From assembly GCA_028641055.1 (NCBI GenBank), contig CM054060.1, forward strand, positions 243,254,833 to 243,318,832: a stretch of 64,000 nt of DNA, in the 5' to 3' direction. The notes beneath the pieces were generated by a model, which was not told where the DNA came from, made no database searches, and was given only the letters and a program-made list of their open reading frames with translations. The position numbers and the translations under genes were made by a program. The DNA is from Alopecurus myosuroides (Eukaryota > Streptophyta > Magnoliopsida > Poales > Poaceae). Of the stretch, positions 10,161 to 20,815 are shown piece after piece. Each line of letters opens with the position of its first letter. The first letter of the stretch is position 1.

Positions 10161-10215
10161 GGGTATTAGAGGGGAAGACTATAACTTGAGGATTACATGT
10201 GTTCATTTAGCTTTA
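10161..10215 (+). repeat. Decayed Athila-LTR relic, left part
   Basis: GGGGTATTAGAGGGGAAGAC and GAGGATTACATGTGTTCA align with the A-family LTR (compare 220-280), and the alignment continues after the Harbinger element at 13036-13095 (TTAATGCTTTACTCGGATGC). It is clearly more diverged than the LTR at 7713-8441, so it may be the remainder of A1's 3' LTR or a different older LTR. Confidence 0.5.
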
Positions 10216-10439
10216 GGGCTTGTTCGGTTCCGCCCACCCCGGCCGGGATCGGGGCGAAATCCCCGTGGGTCGGCGGGGATCACACCCGCGGGGGTTAAAT
10301 CCCGGGCATCTTTTTCGAAACGTTCGGTTAAACCCGGCAGGGATTCAACCCCGATCCCGTCGATTTTGACGGGGAAAAAACCCTCTCCACTTATCCCGTG
10401 GAAATAATCCACGAGACACACGCTCGTCTCTCATATTCC

Positions 10440-10720
10440 TTCCCCGACCTAATTTTTCTCTCGTGCGATTAGCCGGAGGCGGCGGCGGCGGAGGGACGGC
10501 GACTGGTGGGCGTGAACCTGCGGAGATCGGCGACGGGTCGGCGTTGACCTCGGCGGCACAACCAGCTGGTAGAGACGGGCGCTCCACTGCATCTCCTCCC
10601 TGCCCCGACCTAGACGTAGCTCCTGATCTAAACCTCCACGCCGCCGCACGCCGGAGAAGGAACTCAGGTTCTCTCTCTCTCTCTCTCAATCAATCAGTTT
10701 CTTCTCCACAAGGTACATAC
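10440..10720 (+). other. Harbinger interior: GC-rich exon/leader-like segment
   Basis: GC-rich codable sequence (glycine/alanine/arginine-rich in one frame, 10463-10774) with a (TC)n run at about 10671-10690 and a possible donor at CACAAG|GTACAT near 10710. A G11 run lies at about 10742. It resembles the promoter/first exon of a grass gene and could be captured host DNA or the element's own degenerate transposase leader. Confidence 0.35.
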
Positions 10721-12505
10721 TGGCAGATTGGGGAGTGGTCCGGGGGGGGGGGGCTTGATTGGAGCTGCGATTAATCTTTGTTTCTTGTTGGAGCGTAGCA
10801 CTGCTGCTGCTGCCATCAGACTAGGATTAATCTTTGTTTCTTGTTGTAGGCTTCGTGATTTGCTAAGGCTTTGTTCGGTTCCAGTTGATTAGTGTCATAC
10901 TCCAGTACTATCAAGTTTAAATTGTTGCAAATCAGCCAGAACATTTGTGTACTTTGCTACCAAGCTGTGTTGTTTGGCATGGCTAGGTCTCATTCAGCTC
11001 GTATCTGCAAAATAGACGTGCTTAAGATTGCCACTCTAGGTCCTCTATTTGGTGCTTAAGATTTTTGTAACTTGAACTAATAAGCGATGTTCATTAAGTC
11101 TCGAGATAATGAGGAGGCTATTCCAGTCCAAAGATAATTGTGGGATTAATTTTATGCTTGCCTATCTGAAACTGCAACTGCAAGGCATTGTCTGCGCTTC
11201 AGATCGATTGCCACTTTGTTTATTGTTTGTGATCGCCGTCGCGAATTTTCCATTGTTGAACAAAGTTATCCAATCCAGCCGTCTGGATTAACTCATGTAT
11301 GTGTTTGTGTCACAGCTGCCCATATCTTCCCAAACAAACATCGGCAACGGTGGCTTCTTTCAGGGCACCTGCTGCAAATACAACTAGTGGCGTAGGTAAT
11401 ATGGCGGTTGCTTTTCTCTCCATCCATCTCATGCATGAACTACAGACTTAATTTGTATGTTTATCTTCACTTCTTCAGTTCCTTATCTCACTTGGCCCCT
11501 AGTTGATTTGTATGTTTTCTCCACTCCATCACGTTGATTTGTATCTCTCTGACTGTTAGGTGATTTTTTTTCTTCTTGTTTCGTGGCTCCGCAAACTAGC
11601 ATTAGGGTTGATTAGCTTAACCACATGATGCAGCTAACGTGCACATGACTGTTAGCTTACAATGGTCAGTTATCTTACATGATTGTGCACAAGGGCATGC
11701 CATTTTGTGGAATGAGTTCTACCGTTTCTCACTACTCATTTGTAATGGGTCTTGTACTTTCACAGAAATTCCATGCTGTCATCCTGGCATTTGTGATTGC
11801 TAAGATTGTAAAGTAGTATTTTGGAAGAGAGGGAGTATTAAGGTTCAACATCACATGTTTCTGCATCCAAACTCAACGAAATGTGTATTGCCTATACAAC
11901 CGCTGAAACTTGTTTTATAGGAAAACTGCACTTGATCCATCTAGTTTATTACGGTAGCACTTCGTGTTTCATCCTCATGTTTCGTGTCCAGTTGAAATTG
12001 TTCTTCTACCTACTAGCATCTCACTTGTAGTTATTCTCTGAATCTGTACATCTATACTGCACATGAAAAACCTTCTCTTCTCGTGGCCAATTGAAACTTG
12101 TTCTCTGTTTATTAGTTGTCAGTTGAAACCTTCTCTCTCTCTGACTGCTCTAAGATGGAGCATGCTCTGTCATGTTCTTCTACCTCAAGGACAAATAAGG
12201 TCGAAAACAGAAAAGCCCGTAATATCAAGCATGCTTTCCTAGTCTATTTTTATTCAGACTGTTTAGTGCGAGTTGTAGAGTCTGACAACACTTTCAACAT
12301 TTTCTATTTTGAATGTATATGATGGTAGGAGTCTTTCATCGGTGTGCATCACAAACAATTGTAGCCTCCTTTGTGGTTATTTAGATCAGGCCCCTCTATT
12401 TTTTTGCATTAGCTACAGTCGTGAGTGCATCAAAACAGTAGCACATCCAGATGTTTCTCCCTTCAGTCGAACTTGACAAATTTTAACTGTGATGCTTATT
12501 GTCAG

Positions 12506-12602
12506 ATGCAAAGAACACAAGGAAGCTCAGGAAGAATTCAAGAGCCGTGACGATCAAATTGTGTCTGCTTCACAGCAGAAAGACTGCATAATTACTAGTT
12601 GA
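12506..12602 (+). pseudogene. Harbinger interior: candidate terminal exon
   Basis: The acceptor-like TTATTGTCAG (to 12505) precedes an open frame of 31 codons from 12507 (starting CKEHKEAQEEFKSRDD) to a TGA at 12600-12602. The peptide is charged and helical. It could be the last exon of a captured host gene. No family is recognised. Confidence 0.3.
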
Positions 12603-13035
12603 ATTTTGTTAGGTGTTGCGTCAATAGTTTTCTGAGAACAAATGGAAGCTAGGTTGAAATAGTCGAGAATTATTTGTGGTACTTATGTTCCATATATGTC
12701 CTTTATTAAAACTGTATATCTATCCCGTGTACAAGAATGTATTTAATTGTGTGTCTTTGTTTTTGTGAGCATATTTGATTTCATGTTAAAAATAAATTTT
12801 ATTTTGATTTGAAGTTGCAGTATTTTTCTGTTTGTAACTCTTGCTGCTTGTGCTGCTTGCTGCCTGCCGCTGCTTTGCCAGTGCGGGGATTAACCGAATG
12901 GCACCAAATGGCAGTAATTAGCAGGGAACGTGGGGTGAGGGGGTAGTTGGGATTCGGGTGATGATTGGGGTTCACCCAATCCCCGTAGGGGTTAGATCCA
13001 CTAGGGGATCTAAAAATCAGCAACCGAACAAGCCC

Positions 13036-13095
13036 TTAATGCTTTACTCGGATGCTTTGTAAAATAAGTACCTTAATTACCCTAAATTTCTGTAC
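13036..13095 (+). repeat. Decayed Athila-LTR relic, right part
   Basis: Continuation of the relic at 10161-10215 after the Harbinger insertion: TTAATGCTTTACTCGGATGC and CCTTAATTACC align to the A-family LTR. Homology ends soon after about 13080. Confidence 0.5.
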
Positions 13096-13363
13096 AAAAA
13101 TACCATGAATACAAATTCAAAGCAGGCATGTCTAAGAACATTAGTTAAGTAAAACGTCATTATGGTAGAGTATCCTCGAAGTAGAGATGAGAAACCCTAT
13201 TATAAAGCTTCGACATAACTTGATGAGCAGCAAATCCTGTGTAGCACTTCTAATATCTAGCTATGCATGTGTATTATGGCCTTGCACACTTCATCCTTTT
13301 AATGGAATGGTTGGTTCATAAATTCGACAAGTGGAATCCACTAAAACGTCAAAGCCAAAAGAT
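13096..13363. other. Unassigned DNA flanking A2 on the left
   Basis: About 270 bp with no ORF, repeat or element similarity that I can identify. It is the pre-insertion continuation of 61609-62095. Confidence 0.5.
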
Positions 13364-13368
13364 ATTAC

Positions 13369-14103
13369 TGATACGTCCAAAACGTATCTCCTTTTTCGAA
13401 CACTTTTCTTATTGTTTGCCTCTAAACTTGTGAGTTTTGGATACCACTAACACGGACTAACACTGTTTTCAGCAGAATTACCTTGGTGTCTCGTTTTTGT
13501 GCAGAAAAATCAAATTTCGGGGAATTTCCCGAAAAAGACCCCATTGAGCTTATATCACCCAAAGACCCCGTGAGCCAAAAGGACACATGGAGGGGGGCAA
13601 GGAGTGGCCCAGACCAACCCTGGGTGCGCGCCCCCTAGGCCACACCGCCTGGTGGTGTGGGGGCCACATCCACCCTCTCAGGATCCCCTTTTGACTACAT
13701 ATGCTCCGTAAACCTAAAACGCAAGGGGGTTCGTCATATTCCACAGAAACACAACAGAGCGCCGCCGCCACCTCGAAACTCAATTCGGGGATCAGATTTT
13801 CCTGTTCTGGCGCCGTGCCAGAACTGGGATTCGGAGGAGATCATCGCCATCGACACCGCCACCTCTTATCCATCAACCATCCATGATCCCCTCGTCCATG
13901 TGTGAGTAAACACCGCTGTGGGCTAAGAGGGATGGAAGGGATTGGACGAGATTGATCATGTAATAATGCCAGATTGTTAGGGCATAGTGCCTAGTATCTA
14001 TTGTTAGTGTTTTCTACCGTTGTTGCAACTTGTTATGATTAATGCTAGTCACTAGGGCCAGAGTACCATGATCTCAGGTCTGAACATGTTATTGTTTCAT
14101 GAG
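13369..14103 (+). repeat. A2: 5' LTR, first part
   Basis: It starts TGATACGTCCAAAACGTATC and runs to ATTGTTTCATGAG, where element B is inserted. The second part resumes at 31407. The combined LTR is about 1.41 kb, against 1.35 kb for the 3' LTR. Confidence 0.95.
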
Positions 14104-17100
14104 TGTAACATCCCAAGTTTTTTCAAAAATAAAACCAGCATGCATACATGTTTCATCATAGCATCCCTTCATTTTGTTTGCCTCTAAATTGAATTTTATT
14201 TTAAAAGACACAACTTTTTTGGGCATTTCATTATTATAGCCCTATTTGAAACCTAAAACATCTTCTCTAATTAATATTTTATTTTTGGGCAAGGTTAATG
14301 CCAAAATGTTCCCCTTTTGATAAGCTTTCCAAAAAGTCTTTGTTCAAAATTTTTAAAAAATGGTTTGACCCAATTTTTGAGTTGTTTTGCTCCACTTTTG
14401 TATAAAAAAGGAGGAAAAAAAGGGGGAAACCAGCGCATGCCAGCCCACTCTCTCCCTCCCTTCTCTGCTCGCGCGCGCGCACGACAGGAGCCCAGCAAGA
14501 GCCCAGGCCTGCCAGCAATTCCCCGCCACGGCCCAGCCGCAGCCGCGCGCGTTTCTCCCACAGACAAGTGGGTCCCACAGCGACACCATCATGACGTCAC
14601 CCGCTTTCCCCTTCCGCATGACAGAACGCGAGCCCGAGTCAAACTCGATGACCTCGCGACGAATTATCCCGATTAGAAAGGGATTTGACCCTATCCTTTG
14701 CGTCCATATAAGCCCCGCATCCTACTCCACCGTTTGCACCGAAAACCCTAATCCAATCGCCAGCAGGCTGCCCGTGCGAGACCTCATCACCTCGCAGCAA
14801 CCGCCGCCGTCTTCGACAAATTCCGGTGATCTTCGTGGGTCTCCGTCCCTCCCTCTGTCCCCTTTTTCTTTGTGTAAGACCTGCGAATCCCCCTGACATT
14901 GTTTCGTGTGTTACCGTCCCTCAGATCAACGGCGCCGTCCACGTCTGCCCATGTCCGCCGCTCGCATCTACTCCGACGAGCGTTTCCAGGAGGAGTTGGA
15001 AGCATCGAAGCGCACCACCTCGCCATCGAGCCTGCATCATCGCCCCAATCATTTTGGTATGCTCCATTTAACCCCTAGCGCCATAGTTAGTCCCCGCCGT
15101 GCTCGCTCTGTATCCGCTGCCGCGTTTTCTCTACTCCGGCGACAACCCCGGCGACCCAGAAACAGAGGAGGAGTGGCAGCCGTCGGATCCTCCTCGGGCG
15201 ATCCAGAATAGAAGCCACGCGCGAAACGTTACGATCAATCGGGAGAATCCAAGGCACTTTAGATCTAGCGACCCGCAGTGCGATCCGCGTGAAACGGTTT
15301 CGACCAATAAGAAGCCGCCGTTGAGGATGCCCCGGATCGATCATTTTCTGCGATTTAGAAAATAAAAACAGATTTTGTTCCAAACTTCAAAAATTCATAA
15401 CTTTCGTCTGGTTATCCAAATCTGATGATTTTGTACTTTTTTGAAATCAATGTAATGTTTAGAATAGCATGGTCCAATAAAAAATTGTTTTTGCCACGTG
15501 CACACACATGTTATTCACAGATCTGTGTTTTCACTATATTGCTTATAACTTGTGTTTTATAATGTTTTTTTGAGTAAATCCAATTGCTATAGTTTTATCT
15601 GGTTGTCCCCTACGCAGTAGAAGCAGAGGCAATTTTCCTTGAATCAATATTCGTGGCAAAAAACAGTCTAGCAAGTTTATGGCCTTTTTGGAACCCTATT
15701 AATGTTTAAATTTATGATCAAGTGCTTGTTTTGTTTTTCCATGCATTGTGCTCATATAAATAACACCATAGAACCTTATTGATAGAAATTGGAGCTGTTA
15801 TAATTTTTGTGCATCATTTTTCATGGCATAGCATGCATACATGTTTTATGTTTTGAGTTAGTGAATTGTGTGTTTATGTTGGTCTTGTTTTTGCTTGTTT
15901 TAGATCGTGAGGAGGAGCAAGACCTTTCTTGTGACTGTTGATGTGCTTGTTCATCATGCTACCAAGGGAAGTGACATTCATAAACCACCCCATATTTTTC
16001 CTAAGTGCATTAGAGTATTTTTGAAGTAGTATGCATGATAGGGATTTTTCTCTAAGTTATTATTGCTATGCCTTTCCCTTAGTAGTATATTTAGCCACTT
16101 TCCTTTGATAAATTTCGTGGGTCCTATGCCTAATATATATAAGTACTTAGACATGGTACAAAAATTTATTTTCTAGCTATTGAGGAAAATTTTCTAAGTA
16201 CTTAACCCCAATGAAACATCTGGGTGGACTGGTTGCAGGGATGATGAGAGTTAAGTGTTGCCTCAGGGCCCTTTTCCAAGGGTTGAACTTGAGGCATTCA
16301 CTTGTGGATTTCCACCCAAAGGCAAAGAGATTTCTAAGTCCCTCCAAGTTTAGAAGCTTCCCGTGCAGCCTTAAGACAATGGGCTCTGTCTTGACCAAGG
16401 AAGTTGTGTGAGTTCAACTCGCCAGTTTGACAAGAAGATGTAGCAGAATTATAGGTGGAACAGGTGTTGCTAGTAAGGTTGAATTCTCCTTATGAAAGGT
16501 CTTGTCTCAATTCTCTCCTTTCCTTAATGCACTCAGCGTGTATAGTATGTTTGGGCTAATTGAGGCTTAAGGTGAAAGTGCACAACCTTTGCAGAGTCAA
16601 AAACTAAGTACTTAGCCGTGTCCTTGGTGATGGACAACTTCGAGCAGCTGGACAAGGATGGATGGAAGAGTCTCAACATCAAGTTTTGAAGAAGTAAAAT
16701 TTTACTAAGGAATTAATGTTTTGTGGTGCATATAGGCCTCAATCCTATGGTGCCAACTTTTGAAAAGATAAAACTATTTACTAAAGTGTTAGGAGAAAAT
16801 TTTCTTTCTGCAAAAGCTAGAACTCCACCAAGCCATAAATGCATGTAGCATAGACTTGTCATTTATATCCACCAAAGTCACTTGCAAGTACATTGTTTGT
16901 ACTGATTCTCCTTCGGGACTGCATATTCCAATGTGCAGGTAACTCGGATGAGGAATATTAAGTTGTTGGACTCGAGTCTACATTCAACATGAATGCCTGT
17001 GGCGCATGCTGAAGATGGAGGCTCATTGCTAGCATGTTTCTGCTTTATTTACTTTGAGGTTTAGATAGTCATCAAGAATATGCAAGTTGTAATAAAATTA

Positions 17101-17242
17101 TACTTGGCTACTCTGGATTTTCGTTGTAATAATTGATACTTCTGCAAAGATACTTTGAATTTTGCACTGTGGTGCTCGAAATCATCCAGGGACTAGCACT
17201 TAACACATGTATTCCAACTTTATTAAAAGTTGGGATGCTACA
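14104..17242 (+). repeat. B: 5' LTR (3139 bp)
   Basis: TGTAACATCC to GGGATGCTACA. It contains a GC-rich promoter region (about 14450-15200) with a TATA-like CCATATAAGCC at 14706, then an AT-rich transcribed part. Its right 1.45 kb is repeated at 29999-31401, and a reversed relative is at 62096-64000. Acceptor-like sites followed by short acidic frames are seen near 15903 (TTTTAG|ATCGTGAGG) and 16938 (TGTGCAG|GTAACTCGG, ending SDEEY-stop). Confidence 0.9.
14706..14712 (+). promoter_or_regulatory. B: LTR TATA-like box
   Basis: CGTCCATATAAGCCCCGCAT lies within the GC-rich promoter section and is followed by leader-like sequence. The position (about 600 bp into a 3.1-kb LTR) is comparable with the TATA box of element C. 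Confidence 0.5.
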
Positions 17243-17245
17243 AAA

Positions 17246-17257
17246 TGGTATCAGAGC
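17246..17257 (+). other. B: primer-binding site, initiator tRNA-Met
   Basis: TGGTATCAGAGC matches the complement of the plant initiator tRNA-Met 3' end, three bases behind the LTR terminus CA. This is the standard primer of Tekay/Del and many other plant gypsy elements. Confidence 0.95.
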
Positions 17258-17432
17258 AAAGTGTTGCATGTAGGTTTGATCCCTTAGGTTTGGAAAGCCC
17301 CTTTTGAGTTGTTAATAAAATTCGACCACTTTAAAGTATGACTTATATTTTTTCTAAGTATTTATGCACTACTATCGTAGTACTCGTTTACCTTATTTAC
17401 GATGGCTTATATTTTATTCTTCTAACATAAAG

Positions 17433-18350
17433 ATGTCGATCGTCAACTTCAACACCATCGAAGACTTCGAGGGCACACGCTCTGGAGGCTACTTTCTGGA
17501 GATTGTAGAAGTGTTGGCACTACCCATCCCTTCAAACAAAGCAATGCAACTAAGGAAGTTCCACAAGGAAGGCTTATGGTGTGTCAAACTCCTTCAACCT
17601 GGGCGTGAAGCTACTAAAGACATCTAGTTCAAGCCACTTAGTGACTCCATGGAGAAGGGCCTCAACGTTGCCATGCAAGAGTTGACCGGACGTCTTTGCG
17701 GAAAATACCATCAAGAGCTGAAGGACCAATTTTCGCATGAACTCGAAAGGCGTGATGAGAACGGACATCCCCTCCTCACAGACAGGGAGACAAAACACAA
17801 CCCCTTAGTCTGGTATCTTCAGGACCTATAACATCACCTCAAGGACCTTGAGGTTGATAAGATCTCCGAGCTACTAGAGAACGATGAGCTACTCGGCCAA
17901 ATCAAGGAGATGGAGAAGAAGGTCATGGAAGGAGAAGAGGCAACGAAGACACAAGAAGATAAGTTCAATGCGCAAGAGGAAAGGTTCAAGGAACAAGAGG
18001 AGAAGTTCAATGCACAAGACCAGAAGTTTAAAAACCAAGAGAAGTGAAACAAGGTGAGGGACAAGAAGATTAGAGAGCTAAAGGAGGAGGTCGAAATTTA
18101 GGGGGTACAATTAGATGTAGATTGTGACATAATGGCTAGACTACGCGGTGAGAAGAGAACGCTACAAAAGAAGTTTGAAGCCTTAGAGTTGGAGACGAAG
18201 GAACTCAAGAGGAAGTTGCAAGAGAAGGAAGCCCTAGAAGAGAAGAATGAAGCCCTAGAGAAGGAATTGAAGGAGCTCAAGGATTTTCTCGATAAATAAG
18301 GTTTTTCACTCGAGGAAGTAGAAGAGGAAGTTGAAGCCATGGACGAGTAG
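17433..18350 (+). pseudogene. B: extra coiled-coil ORF upstream of gag, with in-frame stops
   Basis: One frame runs about 306 codons from ATG 17433 (behind an AG) to TAG 18348-18350 and is broken only by in-frame stops (at about 17625, 17829, 18045, 18099 and 18297), with no frameshift evident. The N-terminal 120 residues look globular; the remainder is a highly charged coiled coil. Residues from 17961-18044 are four consecutive heptads of the form KFNAQEE. The ORF sits between the primer site and gag, the position of the 267-aa ORF in element C, but I see no sequence similarity between the two. It may be a Gag-like accessory or structural protein; function unknown. Confidence 0.6.
17961..18044 (+). 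repeat. Four tandem 21-bp units encoding heptads
   Basis: Four consecutive 21-bp units (each beginning AAGTTCAA or a close variant) encode (K/R)F(N/K)xQ(E/D)x. The units have diverged at synonymous and nonsynonymous sites but keep length. Confidence 0.85.
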
Positions 18351-18644
18351 TCTTAGCAGCTGGACCACCATGTCTTTATTCTTTCGTTAGCTCACGTTTT
18401 TTTTAAAGTATTGACCTACCAATTTGTGGTATGGCAATGATGGAGTGTTTGGTTTGCAAACTTTGTTGTTTTGCTTAAGTTTATCATTTTAATTGACCAA
18501 ATTTCGAAATTTACATTTGGGCAACAAAAGTTTTTAAGTCCTTGCCTCTTTTTTGCTTGGTTTGTTGCTTTGTGCAGGGGTAGGAAACATACTCTCCATA
18601 GTTCTAATCTATATTTTACTTACCCATGCTAAAAACCCCTACAG
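18351..18644 (+). other. B: spacer between the extra ORF and gag
   Basis: AT-rich, no coding frame. It ends in CCCCTACAG directly before the gag ATG, a splice-acceptor-like context. Confidence 0.4.
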
Positions 18645-20395
18645 ATGCCTCCCCGTCGTGATCCCAACAACAACAACAAGGAAAACAATGATGCAATGCA
18701 ACAGATGCTGGCCGCTCAGACTCAACTCATGCAAATGATGGCACAATTTATTGCAGCAGCCAACAACAACAACAAAAACAATCCACCGCCGCCACCACCA
18801 CAATGGACAGACTTACCAGGTTCCCGAGGCTAAGGCCTGGCAAGTTCTCCTCTGCTGTTGAGCCCATCGTGGCGGATGATTGGCTTCACTCAATCAACAA
18901 GGACCTAGTAACTTGTGAATGCACATATGCTGAAAAGGTGAGATTCGCCGCTCACTTGCTGGAAGGACCTGCTGCTATGTGGTGGGAGACCTACCAAGTT
19001 ACCCATCCGCTGGAAGGCATGACTTGGGATGCTTTCAAGGAAGGGTTTCGCAATGCTCACATCTCCTCTGGAACCATGAAAGTGAAGAAGGAGGAATTCC
19101 ACAACTTAAAGCAAGGAGGTAGAAGTCTGAAGGAGTACATGGATGATTTCTACTCACTATCAAGGTATGCACCATAGGATGTTGACACTGATGCAAAGAG
19201 GAGGGAAAATTTCCTCGATGGTCTTAAGGGGGAACTAAAGATACCCTTATCTGTGGCATATGCTCCAAATTATCAATCATTGTTAGATCAAGCGATCACT
19301 CTGGACAACAATATGAAGAAGGAAGAAAACAAAAAGAGAAAGTTCAATGCAAGTAAAGTTTATTCAGAGTCCTCACACAAGAAACATCATTTCTCTGAAG
19401 GCAATGGTGTCCATGTCTTTCACAATCATGGAAGTCACCACAACAATGGTAATGGCCACAGGCATCAGGGCCACCACCGTAATGGGGGATTCAAAATTAA
19501 CAATGGAGGTTATAGAGGAAATAATCACAATGGTCACAACCATGGCAATGGTCAACCTCGTCCCAATTCAGAGGCCAAGAGGGGTCTGTCTCAGGTTATG
19601 TGTTTCAAGTGCAAAAACAATGGACATTATGCGACTGATTGCCCAGAGAGGAAGGCCGATGAGAATACCAAGCCAAACCCATTCCAGAAGGGACATGCGA
19701 ATCACATCAACATAGAGGAGGTGATGGATGAACCAAAGTCTATGATCGGTACGTTCCTACTCAACTCTTTTACAACATTGGTATTGTTTGATACTGGAGC
19801 ATCATATTCATTCATATCGAGAACTTTTGTCAATAAAAATGGGATACCCACGGAAACCATAGGCAGAACCATTAGAGTGAGTTCTCCAGGAGGAGATATG
19901 TTTGTTAATGCGAGATGTCAGAATCTCATCTTGGAGATTGGTACATATTGTTTTCCAACCCATCTAGTGATACTAGAGTCCCAAGGTCTAGATGTTATTC
20001 TAGGTATGGACTGGATGACCAATTTTGCTGGAATCATCGACTGTGTGGATAGAGCTATTTCGCTTATAACCCCAGAAGGAAAAATGATTAGATACAGATC
20101 CCAGTTGAAGCCAAAAGGGATTAGGCTCAATTCTCTTAAGGGGATTAGCGTAGACCAAGTCCCCATAGTAAGGGAGTACCCCGATGTATTCCCAGATGAG
20201 TTACAAGGGATGCCACTTGATAGGGATGTGGGATTTCTTATTGATCTGCTACCAGGCACTGGACCCATAGTAAAGAGACCTTACCCCATGTCCACCGATG
20301 AGCTGAAAGAACTTAAGAAACAACTGGAAGAGCAGTTGGGGAAGGATTCATCCAAGAGATTTTGTCACCATGGGGAGCACCAGTTTTGTTCGTAG
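18645..20395 (+). pseudogene. gag: B: gag and aspartic protease
   Basis: ATG 18645 encodes a basic, Asn/Gln/Pro-rich N-terminus. A frameshift near 18825 moves to the frame that encodes the Gag domain (WWETYQV, LKQGGRSLKEYMDDF), with an in-frame stop at 19175. Then follow a His/Asn/Gly-rich linker, a CCHC zinc knuckle (CFKCKNNGHYATDC, from 19601) that binds RNA, and a retropepsin with the active-site FDTGAS at about 19787. The frame ends at 20395, overlapping the RT frame. Gag packages RNA and protease matures the polyprotein; the frame breaks make it non-functional. Confidence 0.85.
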
Positions 20396-20815
20396 AAAAG
20401 AAGGACAAGAGTCAGCGTTTGGTTATGGACTACCGTAATCGGAATGAAGTGACTATCAAGAACAAGTACCCTCTGCCCATAATCAATGATATGTTTGATC
20501 AACTAGAAGGAACATGTGTGTTTTCTAAGATTGATCTTCGATCAGGATATTTCCAACCGAGGATTAGGGAGTATGGTATACCTAAGACAACCTTTGTCAC
20601 TAGGTATGGATCCTATGAGTATAAAGTGATGCCATTTGTTTAACCAATGCCCCATCTTACTTCATGAACATGATGAATAAAGTGTTCATGGAATTTCTTG
20701 ATAAGTTTGTCGCAGTCTTCATTGACGACATACTAATCTATTCGAAGAGCAACAAGGAGCATGAGAAACATCTTCGTCTAATCTTGGAAAAGCTTAGAGA
20801 ACACAAACATTATGC
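20362..20815 (+). pseudogene. pol: B: reverse transcriptase, N-terminal part
   Basis: The RT palm/fingers begin here ([20 protein letters not shown], then KIDLRSGY). A one-base loss near 20638 shifts frame within the MPFG(L)TNAP motif. The catalytic FIDD box is present at about 20720. The coding sequence is cut at 20815 by element D; the TSD TATGC (20811-20815) recurs at 28943-28947, where the sequence resumes. Confidence 0.9.

Larger units (their letters stand above)
10216..13035. mobile_element. PIF/Harbinger (Tourist-like) DNA transposon, non-autonomous, 2.8 kb
   Basis: The ends are GGGCTTGTTCGGTT (10216-10229) and its exact reverse complement AACCGAACAAGCCC (13022-13035), flanked by TTA at 10213-10215 and TTA at 13036-13038. 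A 3-bp TTA TSD with this terminus is diagnostic for grass PIF/Harbinger elements. No DDE transposase or MYB-like ORF of useful length was found, so it must be mobilised in trans. The interior looks like a gene: a GC-rich leader with a TC microsatellite (10440-10720), then intron-like AT-rich sequence, then a short terminal exon candidate at 12506-12602. The remainder (about 10780-12500 and 12603-13020) shows nothing codable. Confidence 0.9.

Noticed and set aside
14387..14896. Open frames of 119-169 codons in the B LTR promoter
   Set aside because: GC-rich, stop-poor promoter DNA open on both strands and in several frames; no domain and no conservation to test.
17246..17257. tRNA-like matches (also 39876, 27214, 32089)
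   Set aside because: Only 12-18 nt complementary to tRNA 3' ends and always adjacent to an LTR; primer-binding sites, not tRNA genes.
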